From NCBI RefSeq assembly GCF_014268615.1, contig NZ_JABWQV010000016.1:1-50456 (forward strand): DNA of 50,456 nucleotides, given 5' to 3'. How positions within the stretch are numbered: position 1 is the stretch's first letter; every line of letters begins with the position of its first letter. The notes below the pieces were generated by a model. It had not been told where the DNA came from. It saw only the letters and a list, made by a program, of their open reading frames with translations, and did not search any database. The stretch comes from Pseudomonas tehranensis (GTDB lineage: Bacteria; Pseudomonadota; Gammaproteobacteria; Pseudomonadales; Pseudomonadaceae). The position numbers and the translations under genes are program-made. Below, piece after piece: positions 1 to 8,577 of this stretch.

Positions 1-52
1 GGCCAATTCCATTGGCCGCGCCGGTAATCACAATCGTGCGTTCCTGGCTCAT
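1..52 (-). CDS. SDR-family oxidoreductase, N-terminal fragment (runs off the window)
   Basis: Only the first 17 codons are present. They read M-S-Q-E-R-T-I-V-I-T-G-A-A-N-G-I-G, the beta1 strand and TGxxxGIG glycine-rich NAD(P)-binding turn of short-chain dehydrogenases/reductases. The ATG overlaps the stop of the upstream FabG-type gene in an ATGA overlap, so it is the next cistron of the same minus-strand operon and probably translationally coupled. A second SDR here could be a ketoreductase or an alcohol/amine-modifying dehydrogenase; the catalytic Ser-Tyr-Lys part lies outside the window. Confidence 0.75.
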   Translation of the reverse strand, partial: MSQERTIVITGAANGIG

Positions 53-786
53 AGCATTTTCAACCCGCCGTTGACGGGTAACACTTCGCCCGTGACGTAC
101 AGGCCGCGCTCGGCCAAATACAGCACCGCGTCGGCAATTTCTTCAGGCCGGGCGAACCGTTTGATCAACATCCGCGACTGGATTTCCTGTTCATGGGCCC
201 CCACCAGGGCTTCACTCATTTCAGTACTGACAATGCCCGGCGCTACCGCGTTGACCCGGATGTTGCGCGGCGCCAATTCCACCGCCAATGCGCGCGTCAA
301 CGCTTCTACACCGCCTTTGGCCGCGGCGTAGTTGCTCTGACCCTTGCCGGGTTTTTGCGCGGCCACCGAACTGACGTTGACGATGCACCCGCTGCGTTGG
401 CGCATCATGCAGGGCAGCACCTGCTGGCAGCACAACAAGGTGCCGATCAGGTTGGTCTGGATGACCTCGGTGATGTCGTTCAACGATTGCGTGGCGAGCA
501 AACCGTCACGGGTAATACCAGCGTTGTTGACCAACAGATCGATACATTCAAAACGCTGTTCCACCCGCTCAAAAAAACCCTGAATGCTCTGCGCATCTTT
601 GACATCGCACTGCACGGCCAGACACTCCCGACCGAGCCCCTCGACCTGCGCCTGCAATGCAGCCGCAGACGCCTCGTCACGGACATAGCTGAACGCGACC
701 TGATAACCCGCGCCGGCCAAAGCTAGCACGATGGACTTGCCAATGCCGCGACTGCCGCCGGTCACGACAGCTATTTTCTGAGTCAT
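49..786 (-). CDS. FabG-type 3-oxoacyl-ACP reductase
   Basis: A 245-residue classical SDR, the usual length for FabG. It has TGGSRGIG at residues 9-16, NNAG at 87-90, and the catalytic Ser139/140, Tyr153 and Lys157 (YAAAK). The C terminus (ITRDG at 91-95, VNGG near the end) is typical of 3-oxoacyl-[acyl-carrier-protein] reductases, which reduce the beta-keto group after each condensation using NADPH. It starts 9 bp after the aminotransferase-reductase fusion and overlaps the next SDR by 4 bp. Inference: it serves the ketosynthases of this operon rather than housekeeping fatty acid synthesis, because the fabD-fabG-acpP neighbourhood is absent. Confidence 0.9.
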   Translation of the reverse strand: MTQKIAVVTGGSRGIGKSIVLALAGAGYQVAFSYVRDEASAAALQAQVEGLGRECLAVQCDVKDAQSIQGFFERVEQRFECIDLLVNNAGITRDGLLATQSLNDITEVIQTNLIGTLLCCQQVLPCMMRQRSGCIVNVSSVAAQKPGKGQSNYAAAKGGVEALTRALAVELAPRNIRVNAVAPGIVSTEMSEALVGAHEQEIQSRMLIKRFARPEEIADAVLYLAERGLYVTGEVLPVNGGLKML

Positions 787-795
787 GGCCGTTCC

Positions 796-3675
796 TTACA
801 GAGAGTTTTGAGTTTTGAATTGCGCGAGGGTGAAGCCGTGGGTCGCCGCCAGTGCGCGCACCTGCTGGACTTGCCCGCGGCTGATATCGCCGTAGGAACC
901 GTGCTGGCTCATGCCGGACAAGCCCATCAGCACCGATTCGGCCATGCAGGCATACAGCTGACCTTGTTTCAGATAAGCCCGCACGTTGGGCGCCAGGCCG
1001 TCGTCGAACGGCGTCTGGACGATGCCGCCGTGCATGTAGAGCACATCTTCGCGTTGGCTCGGCAGGTCTTGATGGACGTTCAGCGGTACGGCGATATCGC
1101 AGATCACGCTGCGCTCGGCGAAATGCCCGGCGCCGAGAAACGGCAGAGGCGCATTGGCCGCACACAGGACAATCCGTGCGCCCTTGAGGGACTCGAGATC
1201 ATTGGTGACCGTGATGAACGCGTTCGCGCCAAGGCGCTCATCCACCAGACGGGCGATGTGCAGGCCGAGGTCGGTTTTGTGCCCATGGGCGTGCAACAGG
1301 TCGCGAAAACCATCGAGGGTCAGCAAGCGCTGCGCCAACCGGTCATGTTCGGCTGTGCCCTTGAGAATCGAACGGGCCGCATCGGCGTAAATCAGTTGGG
1401 CGGTTTTTTCCAGACGCCGAACCGAACCGTCACGGCCGCTGCCAATCAGAATCAGATGATTGACGGTGGCGGACAGCACCGAGGCATAGGTCGACGCAAC
1501 GTTACCGGCGGCACCGACAACGGCGGCGGTTTGCTCGCGCAGTTCCAGACCTTGCTGTACACAGCCTTGCTCGATGGCTTCGAGCCCCATGCCAATGGTC
1601 AGGGCGTTGCCGGACGTCAGCGCCATGTCGGCAATTTTCAACGCCTGGCAATTGTTGGTGACGATCGAGGTGTACATCCCCAAGCCGGCAATGGTGCATC
1701 CATCGGCGCGGGCATCGGTGACACGCTTGCCGACCTCATCGCGAATGGTGTCCAGATCACCACTGAGGATGTACTCGGCCATGGCATCGGAATCCATGCA
1801 CAGCGGGTACAAAGTGAATTCCACCGCCATGCCGAGGCGCGAGCGAATGATCACCGGGCCGACCGGCGCAGCGCGGCGTTCAGGCTTGGTGCGGTTGATG
1901 AACGTACGTTTCTGCTCCGGGCTCAGGGCCGCCAGCGACGGGTCGACGTCACCGAGGATATCGGCGTCGATCAGGTGGTTGATGAACGCCACGCGGGCGA
2001 CCACCTCAACATCGGAATCGGCTTTTTCAGCAGGCTCGGCTACCCGAAAGTCGTCCTGACGGGCTGGCACCGCGGGGATCGAGTCTGCGCAGATACCTGC
2101 CGCCAACGGGAACGCATCGCCACGGCGCAACATGTCGCACACCCGCTGCAGGGCGCCGATCAACCCGTCAATTTCGGTCAGGGTGATACAGGCTGGAGGC
2201 TCCAGACGAATCACATTGGAGTTGCTCCCCGACGGTGCTACCCGGAACGCTTCGAACTGCAACAGGTAACCGGCGATCAAGTAACCCAGGGCATCGTTGT
2301 ATTGAGCCGATGCCTGAACCAGCGAGCTGCTGACACTCAAGTCGTGCAATTCGAAACCCACCAGCAAGCCGCGCCCACGCACGTCGGCGATCACATCCGG
2401 ATAAGCCGTCTTCAGTTCATTGAGCGAGGCTTTGAGGTAGGCGCCCTTGGTGCGGACTTCCTTGAGCATCGCGTCATCATTGGCGAACAGTCGACGCAAT
2501 GCCGACAGGGCGATATGGCAGGACGCATCGTCCTCGGCAAAGGTCGAGCTGTGGATGTAGCTGAACTCGCCTTCGTAGTGGCCGCTGCGGATCACCGTTG
2601 CGGCGATTTTCATCAAGCCGCCGCCGAGGGCCTTGGATAGGCAGTAATAGTCGCCTTGCAGGTTGAACTGGCTGCTGGCGAGAAACGTCCCGGCACGGCC
2701 AAAACCCGACTGCACTTCATCGACCACCAACGGGCATTGCTGCTCGTTGCACAGCTTGCGCAGGCCCAGATAGAACTCGGCCGCGAACTCGTTGATGCCA
2801 CCTTCGCCCTGAATCGGCTCCATCAACACGGCGGTGATTGCGCTGAACGGCAGTCGCAGCACGTTCAGGTGTTCGCCGTCCCATTGCAGGCTCAACCAAT
2901 GGTGCGTATGCCGGGCGGGCAGCTCCTGCAACTGATGGGGTTGGTGTGGGTCGATGAACTCGACGTTCAGACCAAAACGGGCAAACGGCGCCCGATACTG
3001 ACGGCCGTAGGTCAGTTGCACGGTATTGACCAATTTGCCGTGAAAGCTGCCGCGCAGGGCGACAAATACCGGTTCGATGTGCAACTGCGCCAGGTTGTGT
3101 TGGCGAACGGCTTCAACCACCTGACGCAAGGTCACGCTGTTCAGGGTTGCCGGCAGGACACCTGCAGGCAGGTCGAGGTCGGCCACATCCAGTTCGCGGT
3201 AAGCGCGTTCGCTCGCCGTCAAGCCGGCCAGGGTGAAGTCAATGTCATCGAACTGCTTTTGCAGGTTTTTCTGGCGACGGAACTCCGCGTGCTTGACGGC
3301 AATTTCCACCGCCTCGGCGCCGCTGTTGGAGAAGGTCGTGATATAGCGTTCGGTGCTCTTCAGTTCGCGATTGAACGCGTCGCTGAGTTCTCGCCCCAAT
3401 TGCCCGGCCGCACCGCGGATCGACATTTGAGCGTTGAACGGCACGTCGCTACGCAGCAGCGTGCAGAGCTGATCGACAAACTGCGGGTCGTTGTGACCGA
3501 ACAGGGCTGCACCGTAGCCGCCGAGAAAATCGGTGACCGTGACCATGTCGCCCTTGGGGTTGCGGTAGAACAATTGGCTACCGAGTGCGCGCTGAAACTC
3601 ACACTCCAAGCCCAGCGCCTGGAGCAGGCCGACGAATTTGGGCCGAACGAAATCGCGATAATCCATGACAGTCAT
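796..3675 (-). CDS. Class III aminotransferase fused to an acyl-ACP reductase (aldehyde-forming) domain
   Basis: A 959-residue two-domain protein. Residues 1 to about 520 are a PLP class III aminotransferase: SNSGAEA at 116-122, PIQGEGG at 287-293, PLP-nitrogen Asp319 in VVDEVQSGFGR, and Schiff-base Lys348 in LSKALGGG. Residues about 600-959 resemble cyanobacterial long-chain acyl-ACP reductase (AAR): LGMYTSI, TSGNALT, Rossmann loop VVGAAGNVAS at 719-728, LYMHGGIV, and YACMAE with Cys910 at the position of the AAR acyl-enzyme cysteine. Inference: the reductase releases the ACP-bound chain as an aldehyde and the aminotransferase turns it into a primary amine. The start is ATG 3675, which has AAGG 7 bases upstream; a 109-codon in-frame extension to 4002 would overlap the upstream ketosynthase and has no homologous character. 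The substrate is unknown. Confidence 0.85.
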   Translation of the reverse strand: MTVMDYRDFVRPKFVGLLQALGLECEFQRALGSQLFYRNPKGDMVTVTDFLGGYGAALFGHNDPQFVDQLCTLLRSDVPFNAQMSIRGAAGQLGRELSDAFNRELKSTERYITTFSNSGAEAVEIAVKHAEFRRQKNLQKQFDDIDFTLAGLTASERAYRELDVADLDLPAGVLPATLNSVTLRQVVEAVRQHNLAQLHIEPVFVALRGSFHGKLVNTVQLTYGRQYRAPFARFGLNVEFIDPHQPHQLQELPARHTHHWLSLQWDGEHLNVLRLPFSAITAVLMEPIQGEGGINEFAAEFYLGLRKLCNEQQCPLVVDEVQSGFGRAGTFLASSQFNLQGDYYCLSKALGGGLMKIAATVIRSGHYEGEFSYIHSSTFAEDDASCHIALSALRRLFANDDAMLKEVRTKGAYLKASLNELKTAYPDVIADVRGRGLLVGFELHDLSVSSSLVQASAQYNDALGYLIAGYLLQFEAFRVAPSGSNSNVIRLEPPACITLTEIDGLIGALQRVCDMLRRGDAFPLAAGICADSIPAVPARQDDFRVAEPAEKADSDVEVVARVAFINHLIDADILGDVDPSLAALSPEQKRTFINRTKPERRAAPVGPVIIRSRLGMAVEFTLYPLCMDSDAMAEYILSGDLDTIRDEVGKRVTDARADGCTIAGLGMYTSIVTNNCQALKIADMALTSGNALTIGMGLEAIEQGCVQQGLELREQTAAVVGAAGNVASTYASVLSATVNHLILIGSGRDGSVRRLEKTAQLIYADAARSILKGTAEHDRLAQRLLTLDGFRDLLHAHGHKTDLGLHIARLVDERLGANAFITVTNDLESLKGARIVLCAANAPLPFLGAGHFAERSVICDIAVPLNVHQDLPSQREDVLYMHGGIVQTPFDDGLAPNVRAYLKQGQLYACMAESVLMGLSGMSQHGSYGDISRGQVQQVRALAATHGFTLAQFKTQNSL

Positions 3676-3710
3676 ATCCCTTGAAAGTAGAAAAGAGCCG
3701 GTCGGCAGCG

Positions 3711-4916
3711 TCAGTCCTGAGGGACCTCTGCGCTGTAGAACAATTGAAAGGCAGCGCTGAAACCGTTGTCGTCGCGGTTCAGCACCAGGCAATGTGCAAG
3801 GCTCGCCGGGTGAGGCGCACCTTGGACAAACGGCAGGTTGGCCACCGGCTGCTGCAAACCGGCGATCGGCGGCACCTGCTGAGCCTGCAAGGCACCACGG
3901 GCGAGGATCAGATCCACCAGGCTCGGCGCAGCGCTGAGAATGCCGTTGATCGCCAGGCCACTGGTGATGTGCGAGGCGCCCGTACGGGCCAGTGTTTGGC
4001 ACAACTCGCGGTCTTTATGCGGATCGCCAGTGCCACTGCACACCAACACATCGGTCGGCCTGTCGGGCAGGCTCAAGCGAGCGAGGATGGCATGGGCGGT
4101 CATGTCGGCGAGGCAGGTTTGAGGGCCTGCCGGCAGGTCTTCGCGCCGACGCAACACCAATGCTGCCGCGCCTTCCCCGGCAATGCCGCCGATGCCCCGA
4201 AGGTCAAACGGCAACAGGGTGTCCGAGCCATTGGCGCTGATGACGCCCGCCTGGACCAATCCAGACAGCGCCAGTGTATCCAGCTCGCTGCCCGCGCCGA
4301 CGATGATTGCCGCGTCAATTCGGCCGGCCTGCAAAGCGGCCGTGGCCTCACGCAAGGCCGCCAGGTTGCCGGCGACGCCTTGCATGTAGGCGTTGCATTC
4401 GCCCACCAGTTTCAGCGCCAGGCTGGTGACACCCAACAGGCAGTTGCTCAACCCTTTGAGTACCAAAAAGGGGTCCTGGGCGCGGTCTTGCAGGATCCGT
4501 TTAGCGAACGCTGCCATATCGGCGACGCCGTCCTGCCGACAGCCGTGGAGCAACTCGGCATAGGATTCCAGAGACGGATGGGTGTACCCGCCCTGACAGC
4601 AATACAACCCGAAACGAACACCCGGTTGCTCGCCCGTCAGGCCAGCTTCATCCAACGCCTGACGTACTGCGCTGACGCCCCAGATCACCGCCGGCGTGCA
4701 ATAACGCTGAAGATTTTGCGCAAGGTCTTGTCGGCTACGTTGGTGGTCCTGGTCCTGAATTTGCCCGAACGCCACCACGCGCTCGCTGTGGAACCGTCGG
4801 GTGTTCAGCGCCGTAATGGCGCTGCGCCCTTCGTTCGCAGCCGCCCAAAATGACTCGACACCCCATCCGCTGGGCAGCACGCAACCTGCGCCGGCAATCG
4901 CGACCGTTTTTTTCAT
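3711..4916 (-). CDS. Degenerate ketosynthase (chain-length-factor-like)
   Basis: A 401-residue thiolase-fold protein of the beta-ketoacyl-ACP synthase family. It keeps the overall pattern (AGAGCVLPSGWG at the start, GIAGEGAAALVL in the middle), but the active site is gone by eye alignment. The nucleophile-elbow region reads QGVAGNLAALREA, with Val where Cys is expected. The first His motif NAHGTS is replaced by VCSGTG, and the second (FGHLIAAAG) by AINGILSAAP. Loss of Cys-His-His is typical of KS-beta/chain length factors, which pair with an active KS. It overlaps the complete ketosynthase upstream by 4 bp (ATGA), which fits a heterodimer. Confidence 0.8.
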   Translation of the reverse strand: MKKTVAIAGAGCVLPSGWGVESFWAAANEGRSAITALNTRRFHSERVVAFGQIQDQDHQRSRQDLAQNLQRYCTPAVIWGVSAVRQALDEAGLTGEQPGVRFGLYCCQGGYTHPSLESYAELLHGCRQDGVADMAAFAKRILQDRAQDPFLVLKGLSNCLLGVTSLALKLVGECNAYMQGVAGNLAALREATAALQAGRIDAAIIVGAGSELDTLALSGLVQAGVISANGSDTLLPFDLRGIGGIAGEGAAALVLRRREDLPAGPQTCLADMTAHAILARLSLPDRPTDVLVCSGTGDPHKDRELCQTLARTGASHITSGLAINGILSAAPSLVDLILARGALQAQQVPPIAGLQQPVANLPFVQGAPHPASLAHCLVLNRDDNGFSAAFQLFYSAEVPQD

Positions 4917-6211
4917 CGCGAAGGCTCCCGGTACTTGCCCAGCGCCAGCGAGGTGTTGAGGCCGCCGAAACCGAAGGAGTTACTCAGGGCAACATCGACC
5001 TTGCGCTTGACCGCTTGATGGGCGCAGTAGTCGAGGTCGCATTGTTCGTCGGCATCATGCAGGTTGAGGGTCGGCGTGACCCGATCGTCCCGGCAGGCCA
5101 GAGCCGTGAGCATGAACTCCGGGGCTCCGGCGGCTGCAATCAGGTGGCCGAACTGGGATTTGTTGGCCGTCACCAGCAGCCGGCGATAATGCTCGCGCTC
5201 GGTAAACAAGGTCTTGATCGCCAGGGTTTCGGCGGCATCATTGAGGGGTGTCGACGTACCGTGAGCATTGATCAGATCGACTTGCCGGGGCGCCAGACCG
5301 GCATCCGTCAGGGCCGCCTGCATCGCCAGCACCGCTCCCCGGCCCTCCGGGTCGGGCGCAGTGACTTTATAGGCATCCAGGCTGCTGCCGAAGCCGAGCA
5401 CTTCGGCGTACGGCGTGGCCCCCCGGGCCAGTGCCCGTTCGAGGGTTTCGAGCACGACAAAACCACCGCCTTCACCGGCGATCAAGCCGCTGCGATGGCG
5501 GTCGAAGGGCCGACACAGTTCAGTGCCCCAACGCTGTTCGCTGCTGGCGGCGCCGAGCAGATACAGCGCGGTCATGGTGTCCAGGCTCAGCACCGAATCG
5601 GCGCCCCCGGCAATGGCCACATCGACCTCGCCGCGACGAATCATCTGAAACGCGTTACCAATGGCTTGGGACGCTCCCGCGCAGGCGCTGCTGATATTGA
5701 TCACCGGGCCTTCACTGCCGATGCCATCGGCAATCACCCGTGCAAGGCGGTCGTTGCTCTGGCACAGCGAGCTATCGGGATCGACCTGCGCTTGTCGCGT
5801 CATCAATTGAGCCCATGACGGCGCCTGCGCCGGGTTGTCCGGCAGGCTCAGCAGCATGTCCTGCAAACGATGGGCCGGTGCGCCGGAAGCCGACAATACC
5901 GCTGCACCGCGCAACTGTTCTGGGCTCAAGCCACCGTCGGCAATGGCCTGAGTGGCCGCAATCCAACCAAAACGGGTGCGTTTTTCCAGCGATAAACCCC
6001 AGGCCGGATGGTCCTGCAAGTGTGCTGGCATCAAGCGCATATCCACGGGCGCCGCGTAGCGCAAAGGGAACGCGCTCGCCTCGACGCCTTCCGGTTGCCA
6101 TGGCCGAATGCAATGTTCGCCGGCCAACATCTTTTGCCACATGGACTGCCACTCGAAACCGAAGCCGGTGACGGCGCCCATGCCCGTGATCACGATCCGT
6201 GTGGGGCTCAT
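4913..6211 (-). CDS. Beta-ketoacyl-ACP synthase (FabF-like, catalytically complete)
   Basis: A 432-residue KAS I/II family condensing enzyme. The Cys-His-His triad is intact: Cys177 in SSACAGASQAI, His317 in NAHGTSTP, and His356 in KSQFGHLIAAAG. The C terminus has the SNSFGFGGLN motif. It would catalyse decarboxylative condensation of malonyl-ACP with an acyl chain. The start chosen is ATG 6211 (MSPTRIVITGMG), preceded by GGAG and overlapping the previous stop in ATGA; a longer frame to 6328 runs into the upstream gene. It is followed directly by a degenerate partner, so the two probably act as a KS-alpha/KS-beta pair. Confidence 0.9.
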   Translation of the reverse strand: MSPTRIVITGMGAVTGFGFEWQSMWQKMLAGEHCIRPWQPEGVEASAFPLRYAAPVDMRLMPAHLQDHPAWGLSLEKRTRFGWIAATQAIADGGLSPEQLRGAAVLSASGAPAHRLQDMLLSLPDNPAQAPSWAQLMTRQAQVDPDSSLCQSNDRLARVIADGIGSEGPVINISSACAGASQAIGNAFQMIRRGEVDVAIAGGADSVLSLDTMTALYLLGAASSEQRWGTELCRPFDRHRSGLIAGEGGGFVVLETLERALARGATPYAEVLGFGSSLDAYKVTAPDPEGRGAVLAMQAALTDAGLAPRQVDLINAHGTSTPLNDAAETLAIKTLFTEREHYRRLLVTANKSQFGHLIAAAGAPEFMLTALACRDDRVTPTLNLHDADEQCDLDYCAHQAVKRKVDVALSNSFGFGGLNTSLALGKYREPSR

Positions 6212-7290
6212 GGGTAACTCTCCATTGTCTCTCTGTCCAACAGCGCTCTGGCCAGCAGCACCGCACCCCAATGCCCGCCTCGGCTGTGCTCGAGCAGCAG
6301 CGTGTAAGGGCTGGAGTCCAGTGCCCACGTCGCAGCGATTTCGGTGAGCAAGGCACTAGTGCCCAAGTCGCCTACCAACGCCTTTGAGTGTTCGAGGGCG
6401 TGTCCCGCTGAGGTGAACAACGCGGCAATCTGTGGGTCCTGTCCATCGGCGACGACCTGCCCGACATCGCTGAGGCAGAGCTTTTCGTTGCTCAAGGCAC
6501 GTTCGATGACGTCGCGACCAACCGCCACTCCACGCTCGGGCTGCGCGCTGTAACCACGGGCAAAACCGGCAATGCGTAACGCTGATTGAGCACCCTTGGC
6601 CGGGCCGGTACTCAGTAACAACGCTGCCGCACCTTCACCGAAAATCCACGGGCCGGGGTTCACGGGTGGGTGGGTAACGTCACGCAGGTACAACGCAGGG
6701 GTGATGTTCGGACTGCTACTGACCACCACGGCGGCATCGGCGCGACCTTCGCTCAGATGGGCTGCGGCCTCCATCAAGGCATCCAGTCCCGCATTGCCCT
6801 GGGAGCAAAAGCCGCCCATGGGACCCTTGCAATGCAAGGCCTCGGCCGCGTGGGCCATGACGCTGCTGTTGAGCATCATCAACGCATGCAGCGGCGGTGT
6901 GTGGGCAAAGAATTGCGCCAGCAGGTCCGCCGGTTGTTCGCCAATGGCCTGCACCGCGTCCCAGCACGAACTCGGGCCATCCACTTCCGGGATGGCGGCA
7001 GTCAACGCGATCCGCTCATCGGGCAGTTCCAGCCTACGCAAGGTCTCGGCAAGACGGCCGGCGCAATACAGTAGACGGGCGCCCTGAGGCTCCAGGCTGC
7101 GGGACAACTTGCGGTCGTATACCCCGGCCGGCAACGCGGGCGCTGTGACGCAATGGGCCAGGCGTGCCGTGTCGAAGTCCAGTGGTAGCGCGGTCTGCGG
7201 TTGGCTGTCGCGAGACACGCATTCAGTCCCGGCGGCGTTGAGTACCGACGCTGCGGTGATGTAAACGGCTGTCGAATTGGATCTGGTCAT
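6208..7290 (-). CDS. Degenerate ketosynthase-like protein
   Basis: 360 residues, shorter than a normal KAS (about 410-430), with recognisable thiolase-fold landmarks (WIFGEGAAALLL, SSVMAHAAEAL). The catalytic residues are missing: where CASSLHAIGEA is expected the sequence gives NAGLDALMEA, the first His motif reads VADGQDPQ, and the second reads GDLGTSALLTE with Asp in place of His. It is therefore unlikely to condense by itself. The ATG lies 1 bp after the stop of the complete ketosynthase upstream, and its own stop overlaps the next start, so it is tightly coupled and plausibly the beta partner of one of the two active enzymes. Confidence 0.75.
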   Translation of the reverse strand: MTRSNSTAVYITAASVLNAAGTECVSRDSQPQTALPLDFDTARLAHCVTAPALPAGVYDRKLSRSLEPQGARLLYCAGRLAETLRRLELPDERIALTAAIPEVDGPSSCWDAVQAIGEQPADLLAQFFAHTPPLHALMMLNSSVMAHAAEALHCKGPMGGFCSQGNAGLDALMEAAAHLSEGRADAAVVVSSSPNITPALYLRDVTHPPVNPGPWIFGEGAAALLLSTGPAKGAQSALRIAGFARGYSAQPERGVAVGRDVIERALSNEKLCLSDVGQVVADGQDPQIAALFTSAGHALEHSKALVGDLGTSALLTEIAATWALDSSPYTLLLEHSRGGHWGAVLLARALLDRETMESYP

Positions 7291-7291
7291 T

Positions 7292-8566
7292 TCATGCCCT
7301 GCCCAGCACCAACGAACTGTTCACGCCACCAAACCCGAAGGAGTTGGAGAGCACGACATTGATCGGTTGCTGCAACGGTTCGCAAAGGAATTTCAGCTCC
7401 GGAAACTGGGATTTTTCCGGCTGAAAATTGAGGGTCGGCAAAGCCACGCCCAACTGAATGCTCATCAACGACAGCACCGCCTCAATGGCGCCACTGCCTG
7501 CCAATGAATGCCCAACGGCAGACTTGTTGGCGGTGAACGTCATCTGTTCAATGGTTTCACCGAAGACCTGCGCCAAACCCAGGGCCTCGCAACGGTCATT
7601 GGCCTGAGTCGACGTACCGTGAACATTCACATGGTCCACAGCAGCGCTGGCCAGTCCGGCATCGGTCAGGGCCGCAGCCATGCAGGCGGCGTACTTGCTG
7701 CCGTCGCGACTGCTGGAGGTGATTTTTTCTGCCTCGCACAGGTTCGCGTAACCCAGTACCCGACCCAACGGGCGGGCCTGACGACGCTCGGCATGCTCGC
7801 GGGATTCCAGCACCAACAGCGCGGCCCCTTCACTCAGGACAAAACCGCAGCGATCCGGCATAAACGGCCGACTCTGTTCCTGTGGGGAAAAATCCACTCG
7901 CTGGCAGAGTGCACCCAGTCCGTCGAAGCTGTAATAGGACAGTTCGTGGGCCATCAACTCCACGGCACCACACAACGCCAGGTCGATCTCGCCACGGGCA
8001 ATCGCCCGATAGGCGCTGCCGATGGCCATGGTGCCGGCGGCGCATGCATCGGAATGGGTCGAAATATGGTCACGTACACCCAGCCATTCGGCGAGATGGC
8101 GGGTTTGCTGATCGACCCGCCGGGCAAACGCCCCACCGCTGAGGGTGTGGTTATCCAGGTATTGGTCGAGATCGACCCGTCCCTGATCGTCCATGTAACG
8201 GCTGGCGTCGCGCAGATCACCGCTCACGCAATGTTTGTTGGCTCCGACAAAAATGCCGCTGGCGATCCGGGCAAATGCGCCATCGGCCAACCCGGCATGG
8301 GCCAGCGCCTGACAGGCCACGTAATGCGCCAGCCATTCCTGGCGGGAGGTGGTCTGCAGATCGCCCGGGAAAGCCGCCGCGATGACCTGCCATTGTTGTT
8401 CATCGACAAATCCGGCCGCCGGGTTCGCAAACCCCAGCTCGACAAACGCCGGGTGCTGGCGAATGCAGGAACGCTTTTTGCTGATCGTCGTGAAGAGCGA
8501 GGCCGCATCCAGTGCCGTGGGAGCCACCAGACCGTAGCCGGTGACCAGAACTTCTCGGGCCTGCAT
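7292..8566 (-). CDS. Beta-ketoacyl-ACP synthase (catalytically complete)
   Basis: A 424-residue KAS family enzyme with an intact triad: Cys175 in HSDACAAGTMAIG, His316 in NVHGTSTQAND, and His353 in KSAVGHSLAGSGA, plus the C-terminal SNSFGFGGVN. It is the second gene of the operon, directly after the ACP, with only a short gap. ATG 8566 is used here; a TTG one codon upstream (8569) is an alternative with similar spacing to AGGGG. Together with the degenerate protein that follows it, it forms the first of two KS/KS-like pairs in the cluster. Confidence 0.9.
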   Translation of the reverse strand: MQAREVLVTGYGLVAPTALDAASLFTTISKKRSCIRQHPAFVELGFANPAAGFVDEQQWQVIAAAFPGDLQTTSRQEWLAHYVACQALAHAGLADGAFARIASGIFVGANKHCVSGDLRDASRYMDDQGRVDLDQYLDNHTLSGGAFARRVDQQTRHLAEWLGVRDHISTHSDACAAGTMAIGSAYRAIARGEIDLALCGAVELMAHELSYYSFDGLGALCQRVDFSPQEQSRPFMPDRCGFVLSEGAALLVLESREHAERRQARPLGRVLGYANLCEAEKITSSSRDGSKYAACMAAALTDAGLASAAVDHVNVHGTSTQANDRCEALGLAQVFGETIEQMTFTANKSAVGHSLAGSGAIEAVLSLMSIQLGVALPTLNFQPEKSQFPELKFLCEPLQQPINVVLSNSFGFGGVNSSLVLGRA

Positions 8567-8577
8567 CAAGTCAGCCC

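Noticed and set aside
808..2640. 610-residue plus-strand reading frame
   Set aside because: It is antisense to the aminotransferase-reductase fusion, whose motifs are clear; the plus-strand translation has no recognisable fold and is a high-GC shadow, as are other long frames opposite the ketosynthases, thrS and glnS.
3676..4002. 109-residue N-terminal extension of the aminotransferase
   Set aside because: It overlaps the upstream ketosynthase in another frame, is Arg/Pro/Ala-rich with no aminotransferase character, and the ATG at 3675 has a proper ribosome-binding site.
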